In this document: positions 1-6,892 of the stretch, piece by piece | Position numbering within the stretch: the first letter of the stretch is position 1 | Layout: every line of letters begins with the position of its first letter | The notes under the pieces: generated by a model | Seen by the model: the letters and a program-made list of their open reading frames with translations, nothing else | What the model was told of the DNA's origin: nothing | The model's database searches: none | Position numbers and translations under genes: made by a program | NCBI GenBank assembly: GCA_964490895.1 | Contig: CAZBEI010000064.1 | Coordinates: forward strand, 1 to 16,802 | DNA: 16,802 nt | Direction: 5' to 3' | DNA from: JACRAO01 sp964490895 | Lineage (GTDB): Bacteria > Bdellovibrionota > UBA1018

Positions 1-962
1 TTGAGATTCCGTATGTCCGTGTCGGTAATAGTAGGCGCGACGATGCCGCATTTCCCTCTTTTATTTGGTATGGCAAATACTAAAGACGGGGTGATGTCTT
101 TGTTCCTCCAGCGCCGGCTTTCTTGTAGCAACATTTTGTAGAACACAAGCTGTCTAAAATAGCTGCCGTTTGACGATTTGGTCTCGCCCTTGATAGACGC
201 AATCGACATAGTTTCCTTTGTTTTGTAATCGAACACAAAAAGGTTGTCCTCTCGCAAAAGCACCGCGTCGAGCTTGCCGTGAATTGGCAGCGCTACGGCC
301 TTGCCACGATACTCGCCGTTAAACATTCCTTCACTCCATACTTCCGTGTGAGCCACTGGCGCAGAGTTGAAGTGTCCATGAAGCTCTCTTGCTATCGCTC
401 CGGCTTTGTCAAAGAGTTCTTTTTTAATTGCCTCTTTTTCGAATGCTGGCAAGAAAGAACGAAGAAGATACGATGAAACGCCTCCGCGAAAAACGTGTTC
501 TATATTTTTCACGCTTCTATCCTTCTCTCCCCAGACGCGAGCGAATGCCTCGTGCGCCGCTGTGCCTTTTTCGGCGGTTGGAGCGGGAGCTTGTGGAATT
601 TTCAGAATGCTTTGATAGATAAATTCGCTCGGGCACTTCAAAAAGTGATTGAGCGCGGTTACCGAGAGTCCAGATTTTAGCAGTGTCGTCTTTGCAAGGC
701 CAATGATTTTTTGGTCCCGATGAGAGAAAATCCCTCCACGAGCCCTTGGAGACACGGGCTTGGGGCTCCCCTTTATAAAAGGAGAATCGGAAGCGGATAG
801 AGAGACGTTTGCAACACACTTTGGGTCGAGCTCATCAACAAACCGTAGCGGAGTCTCTGCTTTCCCTCCCGCCTCTTCCTCGGGTACGAGAATCACCGCG
901 TGTTTTTTCGCGCGCGTGAGTGCCACGTAGAAAAGCCGGCGCGCGTCGCGGATGTCGTCATC
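1..962 (-). CDS. UvrD-family helicase with C-terminal RecB-like PD-(D/E)XK nuclease, partial at both ends
   Basis: Reading the minus strand leftward gives one uninterrupted frame from about 995 to base 1. It opens with superfamily 1 helicase motif VI (RRLFYVALTRAKK, about 904-941). A linker follows, then a RecB-type nuclease: SVTALNHFLKCP near 630-665, GTAAHEAF at 543-566 (the conserved His), GKLDAVLL to FDYKTK at about 218-278 (catalytic Asp and D-Y-K), and RQLVFYKML near 130-155 (the Q-x-x-x-Y motif). Such fused proteins unwind and degrade or process DNA ends in repair. The layout, and especially the SVTALNxFLKCP entry to the nuclease, resembles helicases of Patescibacteria (my recollection of the family, not a search). 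Helicase motifs I to V are absent: the frame meets a TGA at 996-998, and sequence beyond about 960-995 belongs to another gene. The C-terminus runs off the window. Composition is much richer in G+C than the genes to the right. Confidence 0.85.
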
Positions 963-995
963 TTCCCTTTTCTGCTTTTGATTGCAAATCGAAAT
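955..995. other. Putative chimeric junction between two genomes
   Basis: On the left, a minus-strand helicase frame is recognisable up to about 960-980 and then loses its N-terminal two thirds. On the right, a plus-strand acyltransferase-3 frame becomes recognisable from about 963 (FPFLLL, which in the family directly follows the conserved EEQFYL-like motif) and lacks everything before it. Hand counts give about 62% G+C for 841-960 and about 27-32% for 1021-1140. Two unrelated genes truncated head to head at one point, with a composition step, fits a misassembly or a recombination joint better than gene decay. I see no insertion-sequence ends or tRNA here. Confidence 0.75.
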
Positions 996-1586
996 TCATT
1001 TTGGGTCGTAGTATTTGCTCTCATTTCCATTCCTGTTTTTAAAATGCCCATGTTTTTAGTTCATTTTGTATTAGGAATTTTGCTGGCCAAACATTTTTTA
1101 TTTTTTAAACAAAAGTACAGTCTCTTTTCGAAACCCCTAAAAATAGGGATCCTTGCACTGGGGGCCTTGCTTTACACATATCGGTTTTCAGTTCACCCCT
1201 ATTTTCCGCACCTCATAAATGAAAATCGGATTTGGTATATCACAGGGCTTGCCTCAATGATTCTGATTTTTATGGGACTGTATTCGATGACGATTCAAAA
1301 AATTCTACTCCACCCTGTGCTCATTTTCTTAGGAAAAATTTCTTATAGTGTTTATTTGATTCATTTTGTTATTTTATTGAGTTTTACAACTCGTTTTATG
1401 TCTTTGCTCCACGGAATGGGGATTCAGGATGAAAATGGGATTCGTTTTTTAGGCTTTATTTTTTTAACGGCGTTCACAGTGCTCTTTTCTACACTCAGTT
1501 ATTATGGGATAGAGAAACCCTGCATTCAGCTTGGCAAACGGATTCTGATCTGGCACGATAAGGGGTCATGGCTCCCGCAAATTTAA
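963..1586 (+). CDS. Acyltransferase 3 family membrane protein, 5'-truncated
   Basis: This is the C-terminal part, about 207 residues, of an integral-membrane acyltransferase of the OafA/NolL type. These proteins O-acylate surface polysaccharides or LPS sugars in the cytoplasmic membrane. Visible are about six hydrophobic helices and the late motif FLGKISYSVYLIHF (about 1330-1370), which is characteristic of the family, followed by a final helix and a short basic tail. The N-terminal catalytic His region and first helices are missing. A GTG-started frame can be drawn from 900, but its first 20 residues are the antisense of the neighbouring helicase motif VI, so they are not real protein. The 3' end overlaps the next gene by 19 bases (1568-1586), suggesting co-transcription. 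Acyl donor and substrate cannot be inferred. Confidence 0.8.
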   Translation, partial: FPFLLLIANRNSFWVVVFALISIPVFKMPMFLVHFVLGILLAKHFLFFKQKYSLFSKPLKIGILALGALLYTYRFSVHPYFPHLINENRIWYITGLASMILIFMGLYSMTIQKILLHPVLIFLGKISYSVYLIHFVILLSFTTRFMSLLHGMGIQDENGIRFLGFIFLTAFTVLFSTLSYYGIEKPCIQLGKRILIWHDKGSWLPQI

Positions 1587-2050
1587 AAACATATAAAATA
1601 GGTTCAGCTTTGTTTCGAGAAAGCGACCCCTCTCGCAGTATTTTTATTATTAAAAAAGGGACTGTGGCCATTCGAAAAACAAAGGGATCTGCTTTTGTCG
1701 AGATCGCCCGAGTTTATCCAAACGAAGTATTGGGAGAGCTCTCTTTTTTTGATCGATTGCCTCGTAGTGCAGGTGCGGTGGCCGTAACTGATGTCGAAGC
1801 CATGGAGATTACGTTTGAGTCTTTAGATAAAATCTATGCTGCTGTTCCAGATTACATGAAGACGATTATTGCCTCTTTGGCAGATCGACTGCGCAAAGCC
1901 AATGACACCATTCGAAGACTTCAAAAAAACATTGTTCCAGGAGAGACAGTTCCAGATCCAGCAGAGGCTGCAAAGCCCACAGATGCTGCCACAGATCCAG
2001 ACGTGGCTCAAGCACAAGCAGCTAAAGTAGAGACCCCTAAGAAAAAGTAG
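1568..2050 (+). CDS. Stand-alone cyclic nucleotide-binding domain protein
   Basis: A 160-residue protein whose residues about 8-118 form a Crp-like cNMP-binding jelly roll. The phosphate-binding cassette is intact: G56-E57-L58 and P65-R66-S67-A68 match the GEL...RSA pattern that holds cyclic nucleotide in Crp, so ligand binding is plausible. There is no helix-turn-helix DNA-binding domain after the C-helix. The last 40 residues are a low-complexity Ala/Pro/Asp/Thr tail ending in three lysines. It is therefore not a Crp-type transcription factor by itself, and more likely a sensor or regulatory module acting on a partner protein. The ATG at 1568 is preceded by AAGGGG at 1560-1565. The gene starts inside the acyltransferase gene and lies 8 bases before trmL, so the three look like one operon. 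Confidence 0.85.
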   Translation: MAPANLKTYKIGSALFRESDPSRSIFIIKKGTVAIRKTKGSAFVEIARVYPNEVLGELSFFDRLPRSAGAVAVTDVEAMEITFESLDKIYAAVPDYMKTIIASLADRLRKANDTIRRLQKNIVPGETVPDPAEAAKPTDAATDPDVAQAQAAKVETPKKK

Positions 2051-2058
2051 AGTTTTCC

Positions 2059-2538
2059 ATGCTCAATGTCGTTCTTATTGAACCCGAAATCCCACAAAAC
2101 ACAGGCTCTATTGGCAGGCTTTGTTTGGCTGTTGGAGCGACATTACACTTAGTGGAACCGCTAGGGTTTGAAATCACGGATACTCGATTGCGCAGGGCGG
2201 GGTTAGATTATTGGGAGCACCTCAAAGTGATCAGGCACTCCAGTATAAAAAGGTTTTTCGAAGTTTTACCCCCTGTAGCCCCGAAAGTATTTTTTTCAAA
2301 AAAAGTAGAGCGTCTTTACTATGAGCATGTTTACTTGCCAGGGACTTACTTGATTTTTGGGAAAGAAACAGCAGGGCTATCCGACGAAATTTTACAAGAG
2401 TTCGCCAGTGAGAGTGTAAAAATCCCCATTTTTGATCCACGGGTGAGGTCGCTTAATCTTGCCAATGCTGTGAGCATTGGCGTATACGAGGCTGTGAGGC
2501 AACTATCGACCTCTATTTCCCCAAATTTTGTGGTGTAA
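2059..2538 (+). CDS. trmL: tRNA (cytidine/uridine-34-2'-O)-methyltransferase TrmL
   Basis: A 159-residue SPOUT-class methyltransferase of the minimal TrmL (YibK) type, which 2'-O-methylates the wobble nucleotide of certain leucine tRNAs using S-adenosylmethionine. It has the usual motifs in order: PEIPQNTGSIGRLC near residues 9-22, LIFGKETAGL near 97-106, and the knot-forming VRSLNLANAVSIGVYEA near 128-144. The length is normal for the family (about 155-160), with no extra RNA-binding domain. It follows the cNMP-binding gene by 8 bases. Its last 26 bases overlap the 3' end of the convergent cdd gene. No terminator is visible between the two convergent genes. Confidence 0.93.
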   Translation: MLNVVLIEPEIPQNTGSIGRLCLAVGATLHLVEPLGFEITDTRLRRAGLDYWEHLKVIRHSSIKRFFEVLPPVAPKVFFSKKVERLYYEHVYLPGTYLIFGKETAGLSDEILQEFASESVKIPIFDPRVRSLNLANAVSIGVYEAVRQLSTSISPNFVV

Positions 2539-2917
2539 ATGCATGGGGAAAAAGCTCAGAGAAAGGAAAAGATTTTATTTCGCCCTTCAGGGTGCTGATA
2601 TGAATCCGCGCTTCGGGGCCAAATTCTGCAATCACTTGCCGACAAAGTCCACAGGGAGGCCAGGCAGGATCGGCATCTGTCACGACCAAAATTTCCGAAA
2701 TTTTAATCTTTCCTAACTTTGAAACCGCATTTTGAATGGCTACTCTCTCTGCACATTGGGTCGCACCATACGAGGAATTTTCCACATTGCATCCTACAAA
2801 AATTTCTCCCCCCGAAGTGAGCAAGGCGGCTCCCACCTTATGACCACTGTAGGGACAGTAGGCATTTTCTCTAGCGGCTTTTGCTTGCTGAAAGAGTTGT
2901 TCTGTAGAATTTTTCAT
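2513..2917 (-). CDS. cdd: Cytidine deaminase
   Basis: A 134-residue homotetramer-type cytidine deaminase, converting cytidine and deoxycytidine to uridine and deoxyuridine in pyrimidine salvage. The zinc site is complete: C55-A-E57 (E57 is the proton-shuttling glutamate) and P-P-C89-G-L-C92. The substrate-binding NxE is in VGCNVENSSYG at 41-51. The length is typical of the short class, unlike the 290-residue E. coli enzyme. The ATG overlaps the stop of the upstream punA by four bases (2914-2917, ATGA), so the two are almost surely translationally coupled. The 3' end overlaps convergent trmL. Confidence 0.95.
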   Translation of the reverse strand: MKNSTEQLFQQAKAARENAYCPYSGHKVGAALLTSGGEIFVGCNVENSSYGATQCAERVAIQNAVSKLGKIKISEILVVTDADPAWPPCGLCRQVIAEFGPEARIHISTLKGEIKSFPFSELFPHAFTPQNLGK

Positions 2918-3795
2918 AGGGACCTTTGTGGACGCCCTTGTGGACGGTGGACGAGTTCAGGAATGGCATGCTCTAAAAGTTTGCTCAGCTTCTGAGCGCC
3001 AATCTTAGAATTCTCTAAGACTTCTTGGTGGGACAATTTTTTCAAAGTCATTCCAGCTGCCAGGTTCGTAATGCAACTAAAACCCACCACTCGCACTCCC
3101 AAGTGGTTCGCTGCAATGCTCTCTGGCACGGTAGACATTCCCACAGCATCTGCTCCAAGAGTCCTCATCATTTTTACTTCGGCTGGAGTTTCGTAGGTGG
3201 GGCCCAGCAATCCAGCATAAACCCCTTTTTGAATTTTAATTCCGAGATCAAAAGCGACTTTTTGAATTTTTTCTACACACGATCTGTTATAGGCCTCAGA
3301 GAGGTCTGGAAATCTGGGTCCCAGTTCAGTGACATGGATGCCCTTGAGGGGATTATCTCCCATCAGGTTGAGATGGTCCTCTATAAGCATGAGATCCCCT
3401 GCTTGGAGGTTGGGATTTACTCCCCCTGCAGCATTGGTTAAAACTAAAGTTTGGATTCCGAGTCCACATAAAGTGCGAGTGGGAAAAACTACTTCTTCGA
3501 TCGGATAGCCTTCATAGAGGTGAAAACGACCTTGCAAAAAAACGCTGGCAACCCCATAAAAGCTCCCTAAAGTCATCTTTCCAGAATGTCCCTCAACAGA
3601 AGTCCCATGAAAGTGGGGGATGTCTTCGTAGGGGATATGGATCGGGTTTTGAATGTGATCAGCCAAGGATCCAAGCCCAGAACCTAAGATCACCCCAATC
3701 TCAGGTTCTATCGAGGCCTTCTGTTTAATGCTATCTACAGCCTCCTTAATTTTTTGATAAATGGGATTTTGAGTCATTGCGTTTAAATCAACCAC
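2914..3795 (-). CDS. punA: Purine nucleoside phosphorylase, trimeric type
   Basis: A 293-residue phosphorylase splitting purine (deoxy)nucleosides with phosphate into base and (deoxy)ribose-1-phosphate. Family motifs run in order: VILGSGLGSLA (phosphate site), HGTSVEGHSG, GRFHLYEGY, LTNAAGGVN, GPTYETPAEVKMMRTLGADAVGMSTVPE split over residues about 203-230, and CITNLAAGM. The Glu of YETPAE and the Asn of ITNLAAG are the pair that in the mammalian-type trimeric enzyme select 6-oxopurines, so guanosine and inosine are the likely substrates. The start is GTG at 3793-3795, chosen because AAGGGGG lies just upstream. An ATG at 3775-3777 (287 residues) is the alternative. It is the first gene of a punA-cdd salvage operon, divergent from rplU across a very short gap. 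Confidence 0.93.
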   Translation of the reverse strand: MVDLNAMTQNPIYQKIKEAVDSIKQKASIEPEIGVILGSGLGSLADHIQNPIHIPYEDIPHFHGTSVEGHSGKMTLGSFYGVASVFLQGRFHLYEGYPIEEVVFPTRTLCGLGIQTLVLTNAAGGVNPNLQAGDLMLIEDHLNLMGDNPLKGIHVTELGPRFPDLSEAYNRSCVEKIQKVAFDLGIKIQKGVYAGLLGPTYETPAEVKMMRTLGADAVGMSTVPESIAANHLGVRVVGFSCITNLAAGMTLKKLSHQEVLENSKIGAQKLSKLLEHAIPELVHRPQGRPQRSL

Positions 3796-3802
3796 GACCC
3801 CC

Positions 3803-3815
3803 TTGACTTTGTCAA
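3803..3815. promoter_or_regulatory. Small palindrome between divergent punA and rplU
   Basis: TTGAC-TTT-GTCAA is a perfect 5-base inverted repeat with a 3-base centre. It sits in the 46-base gap between the punA start and the preferred rplU ATG at 3842. It contains a TTGACT (plus) and a TTGACA (minus) hexamer, each resembling a -35 element, but neither has a good -10 at 17 bases. A shared operator or promoter element is possible. The evidence is only the symmetry and the position. Confidence 0.3.
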
Positions 3816-3841
3816 ATCATTCTGGCAACTTACCGGCACCT

Positions 3842-4318
3842 ATGTATGCAGTGATAGAAACAGGTGGCAAGCAGTACCGAGTTCAACCCGGAGATTTCAT
3901 TGAAATTGAAAAACTCGAAGGTGAGCCCGGTACCCAAGTGATTTTTAAACAAGTTCTCCTGGTGAGCAAATCCAGTGAGCAAGGTTCACAGATTATGCTG
4001 GGAAAACCTTATCTAACAGGGGCTCAAGCCGTAGGAGAAATTGTTGGACAGGGCAGAGGGAAAAAAATCCTCACCATAAAAATCAAGCGACGTAAACAAT
4101 ACCGTCGTACCCAGGGCCATCGACAATATCAAACCCAACTTTTGGTGACAGGCCTTGACAACGGAAATGGCGAAAAATTAGAGCTCTCAGAACATGACAA
4201 AAAAGTAAAACTAGGAAGTTTCCATACCAATTTAAAGCCCAAAGGTCCTGCTATGTCTATTCCGCTGTCAGTTTTGAAAGGGCAAAAAAAACTTCAGGCA
4301 ATGGAAAAAATAGCATAA
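3842..4318 (+). CDS. rplU: 50S ribosomal protein L21 with C-terminal extension
   Basis: Large-subunit protein L21, which binds 23S rRNA. From the ATG at 3842 the protein starts MYAVIETGGKQYRV, the canonical L21 N-terminus, and the core runs to KRRKQYRRTQGHRQ near residue 94 and LLVTGL near 105. A normal L21 (about 103 residues) stops there. This one continues for about 52 residues of charged, low-homology sequence ending QAMEKIA. The frame is also open upstream to a TTG at 3803, adding 13 residues (start of NHSGNLPAP), but neither start has a clear Shine-Dalgarno. The ATG is preferred because it matches the family N-terminus. rpmA follows after 19 bases, the usual rplU-rpmA pair. Confidence 0.93.
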   Translation: MYAVIETGGKQYRVQPGDFIEIEKLEGEPGTQVIFKQVLLVSKSSEQGSQIMLGKPYLTGAQAVGEIVGQGRGKKILTIKIKRRKQYRRTQGHRQYQTQLLVTGLDNGNGEKLELSEHDKKVKLGSFHTNLKPKGPAMSIPLSVLKGQKKLQAMEKIA

Positions 4319-4337
4319 TGCAAGAGGGATTTTAACA

Positions 4338-4604
4338 ATGGCTCATAAAAAAGCGGGCGGCAGTTCTAGAAACGGTAGAGATAGCAATCCTAAAATGCGT
4401 GGAGTCAAACGCTATGGCGGGCAACTTGTCAATGCTGGCGAAATTTTAGTCCGGCAAGTCGGCACCCAGTTTCATCCTGGCAGAAATGTCGGCCTAGGCC
4501 GTGACTTTACTCTGTACTCTATGATTCTTGGGACCGTAAAGTTTGAAAAATACTCTCGAGATCGTAAGCAAGTGTCAGTGTATCCTACGGCGATTGCTGC
4601 CTAA
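4338..4604 (+). CDS. rpmA: 50S ribosomal protein L27
   Basis: An 88-residue L27, whose N-terminal arm reaches the peptidyl-transferase centre. The sequence starts MAHKKAGGSSRNGRDS and continues with GVKRYGGQ and the LVRQVGTQFHPGRNVGLGRD core typical of the family. The N-terminus is the directly translated MAHKK form, with no cleavable extension like that seen in Firmicutes. It is paired with rplU upstream. The obg gene that often follows in other bacteria is not here; instead a convergent dksA-like gene ends 10 bases downstream. Confidence 0.97.
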   Translation: MAHKKAGGSSRNGRDSNPKMRGVKRYGGQLVNAGEILVRQVGTQFHPGRNVGLGRDFTLYSMILGTVKFEKYSRDRKQVSVYPTAIAA

Positions 4605-4614
4605 GAGATCTACT

Positions 4615-4992
4615 TTACATCCGTTTGGGATAGCGGAGTTCTTCGATTTCCATTTCTGTTTTGCATTGAATACAAAGAGTAGTGGATGGATTTGCTTTCA
4701 TGCGAGCTTCAGTAATTTCCTCGTCACAGCGCTCGCACTGACCAAAGTTGCCTTGGTCCATTCGTTTCAAAGCCCCGTCAATTTGAGCTAAAATAATGTG
4801 ATTGCGGTTCTTGATTTGAACCACTAAACTTTTTCCTGTATCTGCACTCGCTTGATCAACAGAGTCTGAGTAAAAAGATTCTTCATTATTGATGAGCTCA
4901 TTTGTAGTAATATGAAGGTCTTGAGCCAGTGCATTTCGGCGTGTAAGAAGGTCTCTTTTGAAGCGTTCAATTTTTTCTTTTCTGAGTGGCAT
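4615..4992 (-). CDS. dksA: DksA/TraR family RNA polymerase-binding transcription factor
   Basis: A 125-residue DksA-type protein that would enter the RNA polymerase secondary channel and, with ppGpp, tune rRNA and amino-acid promoters. The N-terminal two thirds is a predicted helical hairpin. Its tip carries SDSVDQASAD near residues 42-51, preserving the D-x-x-D-x-A pattern that is functionally essential in E. coli DksA (DPVDRA). A four-cysteine zinc finger follows: C-E-R-C near 86-89 and C-I-Q-C near 107-110. It is slightly shorter than E. coli DksA (151). It is convergent with rpmA, with a 10-base gap, and divergent from the beta-barrel gene across 78 bases. Other DksA paralogues could exist in the genome, so the symbol is by family. 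Confidence 0.88.
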   Translation of the reverse strand: MPLRKEKIERFKRDLLTRRNALAQDLHITTNELINNEESFYSDSVDQASADTGKSLVVQIKNRNHIILAQIDGALKRMDQGNFGQCERCDEEITEARMKANPSTTLCIQCKTEMEIEELRYPKRM

Positions 4993-5070
4993 AAGCGTTT
5001 GGACGATATAGCAAACTTATATGCTTGGCGAAAGAGAATAATGGGAATTGTTATAATAAGGGGGTAGGGC

Positions 5071-5922
5071 ATGTTGGATAAGAGTAAATTATTAATTATT
5101 TCAGCTAGTTATACTTTATTTCAATGCAGTGTTGTGTGTTTTTCGTCGGACTTTCAGTCTCCAAGATCCATTGGGCTTGGCGGGTCAGGTCATGCGGCGC
5201 CATTGCTGAATGACTCTATTTTTCTCAATCCCTCATTTGCATCTTTTTTACCCACCTATAGTTTTGGAGCTAATTATTTAGCTTTTTCAAATCCGGATGC
5301 TACTTCGAACGGGAAGTACTTAAACTTTTCGGTACAAGATGGACGCTCTGAGTTATTCCAGGCTGGGGCCGCCTATACCCAAAGAGTGGATGGAACATTT
5401 ATTCATATTGGAGCTTCGAAATCTTTTGTCCATCGCTTTGGGTTTGGACTTGGAGGGAAATTCTTTTTTAATCATAAAACTTTTGCAGCAGGTCGGGATG
5501 CCAATATTTCTACAACAGCTATAGTCAGCGAGTGGCTCCAAGCAGCTGCTATTTTAGACAATGTTTTTGAAACACAAGAGGGCCTCAATAGGGGACTTTA
5601 TCGGGAAATGATTCTAGGACTAAAATTTAATATCAATTCTATATTGATGGTTTACTTAGATCCTCACTACACACCCTCTCTTCCCATTCCAGAAAGAAAA
5701 GGATTTGAAGCGGGAGTGGAGTTTGTGTTCATGTCCGATTTGTACCTGAGGTTAGGTTATTATAAAAATGCTACGATTGCGTACGAAGCAACACGCGGTC
5801 GAGGATTTGGGGCCGGTGTAGGATTTGTCGCTCCTCGATTGTCGATTGACTACGGATTTTCGAGAGTTTTGGAGCCTGCTTTAGCCACAGCACACACGAT
5901 TGGCGCAACCGTTTATTTTTAG
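5071..5922 (+). CDS. Putative outer-membrane beta-barrel protein (PorV/UPF0164-like)
   Basis: A 283-residue protein without a confident function. Residues 1-25 look like a signal peptide (K-rich start, hydrophobic core, cleavage probably near CFSSD). After that comes RSIGLGGSGHAAPLLNDSIFLNPS, resembling the N-terminal signature of PorV/FadL-like and UPF0164 barrels, where a GLGGA...A..NP pattern precedes the strands. The remainder alternates hydrophobic and polar residues with many Gly and aromatics, and the protein ends in ATVYF. A terminal Phe with alternating hydrophobics is the usual recognition signal for outer-membrane assembly. The ATG at 5071 is preceded by AAGGGGGTAGGG. galU follows after 9 bases, so the two are probably co-transcribed. 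Confidence 0.7.
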   Translation: MLDKSKLLIISASYTLFQCSVVCFSSDFQSPRSIGLGGSGHAAPLLNDSIFLNPSFASFLPTYSFGANYLAFSNPDATSNGKYLNFSVQDGRSELFQAGAAYTQRVDGTFIHIGASKSFVHRFGFGLGGKFFFNHKTFAAGRDANISTTAIVSEWLQAAAILDNVFETQEGLNRGLYREMILGLKFNINSILMVYLDPHYTPSLPIPERKGFEAGVEFVFMSDLYLRLGYYKNATIAYEATRGRGFGAGVGFVAPRLSIDYGFSRVLEPALATAHTIGATVYF

Positions 5923-5931
5923 AGAGGACCT

Positions 5932-6807
5932 ATGTCAAATCAAGTCAAAAAAGCGGTCATCCCCGCAGCAGGTCTTGGGACGCGGTTTTTGCCAGCCACC
6001 AAAGCCATTCCAAAAGAAATGATCCCCATTGTGGATATCCCCATGATCCAATACATTGTCGAAGAGGCCGTAAGAGCGGGTATCAAAGACATTGTGCTCA
6101 TTACGGCTCGCCACAAAGAAGCGATCGAAAATCACTTTGATTTTAATTATGAACTCGAAGACACGTTGGATAAAAAACAAAAAAAAGACCTGGCCGAAAT
6201 TTCTCGAGACATTGGTCGGAGATGCAACCTCATCTCGATTCGGCAAAAAACTCCGATGGGATTGGGACATGCCGTTTTGTGCGCAGAACCAGTGATCGGA
6301 AATGAACCTTTTGCTGTTTTGCTTGGCGATGATCTCATCGACTCCAAAGTTCCCTGCACAAAACAGTTGCTCGAAATTTACGAAAAAGAAAAAGCCTCTG
6401 TGGTTGGAGTGATGGAAATTTCGAAGGCTGACACATCCAAGTATGGGATCGTAGGTGGAAAAATGCTCAATCCAAAATTGATGGAAGTCAGTCACCTCGT
6501 CGAAAAGCCCGCATCCAAAGATGCGCCTTCTTGCTGGGCCATCCCAGGGCGCTACATTCTAAGTGCAAGTATATTTAAATACCTCAAAGAGACAAAACCA
6601 GGAAAAGGCGGCGAAATACAACTCACCGATGGGTTGCAAAAAATGGCCACTCAAGAGCGGCTCTTAGCTTATGCCTTCGAAGGCACACGCTATGACACCG
6701 GTGATCGATTGGGATTTATTGATGCGACTCTCTCCTTTGCTCTGCGACGACCGGAACTTGCAGATGGTGTAAAGGCACTTTTGAGGAAGTATAGTGACAG
6801 GATTTAG
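5932..6807 (+). CDS. galU: UTP--glucose-1-phosphate uridylyltransferase
   Basis: A 291-residue nucleotidyltransferase making UDP-glucose from UTP and glucose-1-phosphate, a precursor for LPS, capsule and trehalose or galactose metabolism. The N-terminus holds the Rossmann-like nucleotide loop AAGLGTRFLPATKAIPKEM (residues 12-30), followed by MIQYIVEEAV, the acidic LLGDDLI, and KYGIVGG further on, all typical of bacterial GalU. The length is normal (about 290-300). The ATG has a purine-rich GAGAGGA ahead of it. The preceding barrel gene ends 9 bases upstream. After the stop there is an 85-base AT-rich gap to the next gene, in which I see no clear terminator or promoter. Confidence 0.95.
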   Translation: MSNQVKKAVIPAAGLGTRFLPATKAIPKEMIPIVDIPMIQYIVEEAVRAGIKDIVLITARHKEAIENHFDFNYELEDTLDKKQKKDLAEISRDIGRRCNLISIRQKTPMGLGHAVLCAEPVIGNEPFAVLLGDDLIDSKVPCTKQLLEIYEKEKASVVGVMEISKADTSKYGIVGGKMLNPKLMEVSHLVEKPASKDAPSCWAIPGRYILSASIFKYLKETKPGKGGEIQLTDGLQKMATQERLLAYAFEGTRYDTGDRLGFIDATLSFALRRPELADGVKALLRKYSDRI

Positions 6808-6892
6808 TTAGGTTTTTTAGTGAGGCGAAGTAAACCCGAAATAATTATTTTAAAAAACTTACTCAAACTGTGTTACTCATGTGATCAGAGAA

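Noticed and set aside
517..819. 100-residue minus-strand frame
   Set aside because: It lies in a different frame from the helicase-nuclease and has no family features; the nuclease motifs are all in the overlapping frame.
900..962. Apparent GTG-started N-terminus of the acyltransferase
   Set aside because: The first 20 or so residues are the antisense translation of helicase motif VI on the other strand, so they are not part of a genuine acyltransferase.
5052..5057. Perfect TATAAT just upstream of the beta-barrel gene
   Set aside because: No convincing -35 lies 16-18 bases upstream, and a start of transcription from it would fall within or after the ribosome-binding purines and leave almost no leader. 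I do not call it a promoter.
5935..6495. 186-residue frame antisense to galU
   Set aside because: It is fully inside galU on the other strand, with a His/Phe-rich composition typical of shadow frames.
6808..6892. Possible terminator after galU
   Set aside because: There is a T-run, but I could not find a stable GC-rich stem in front of it.
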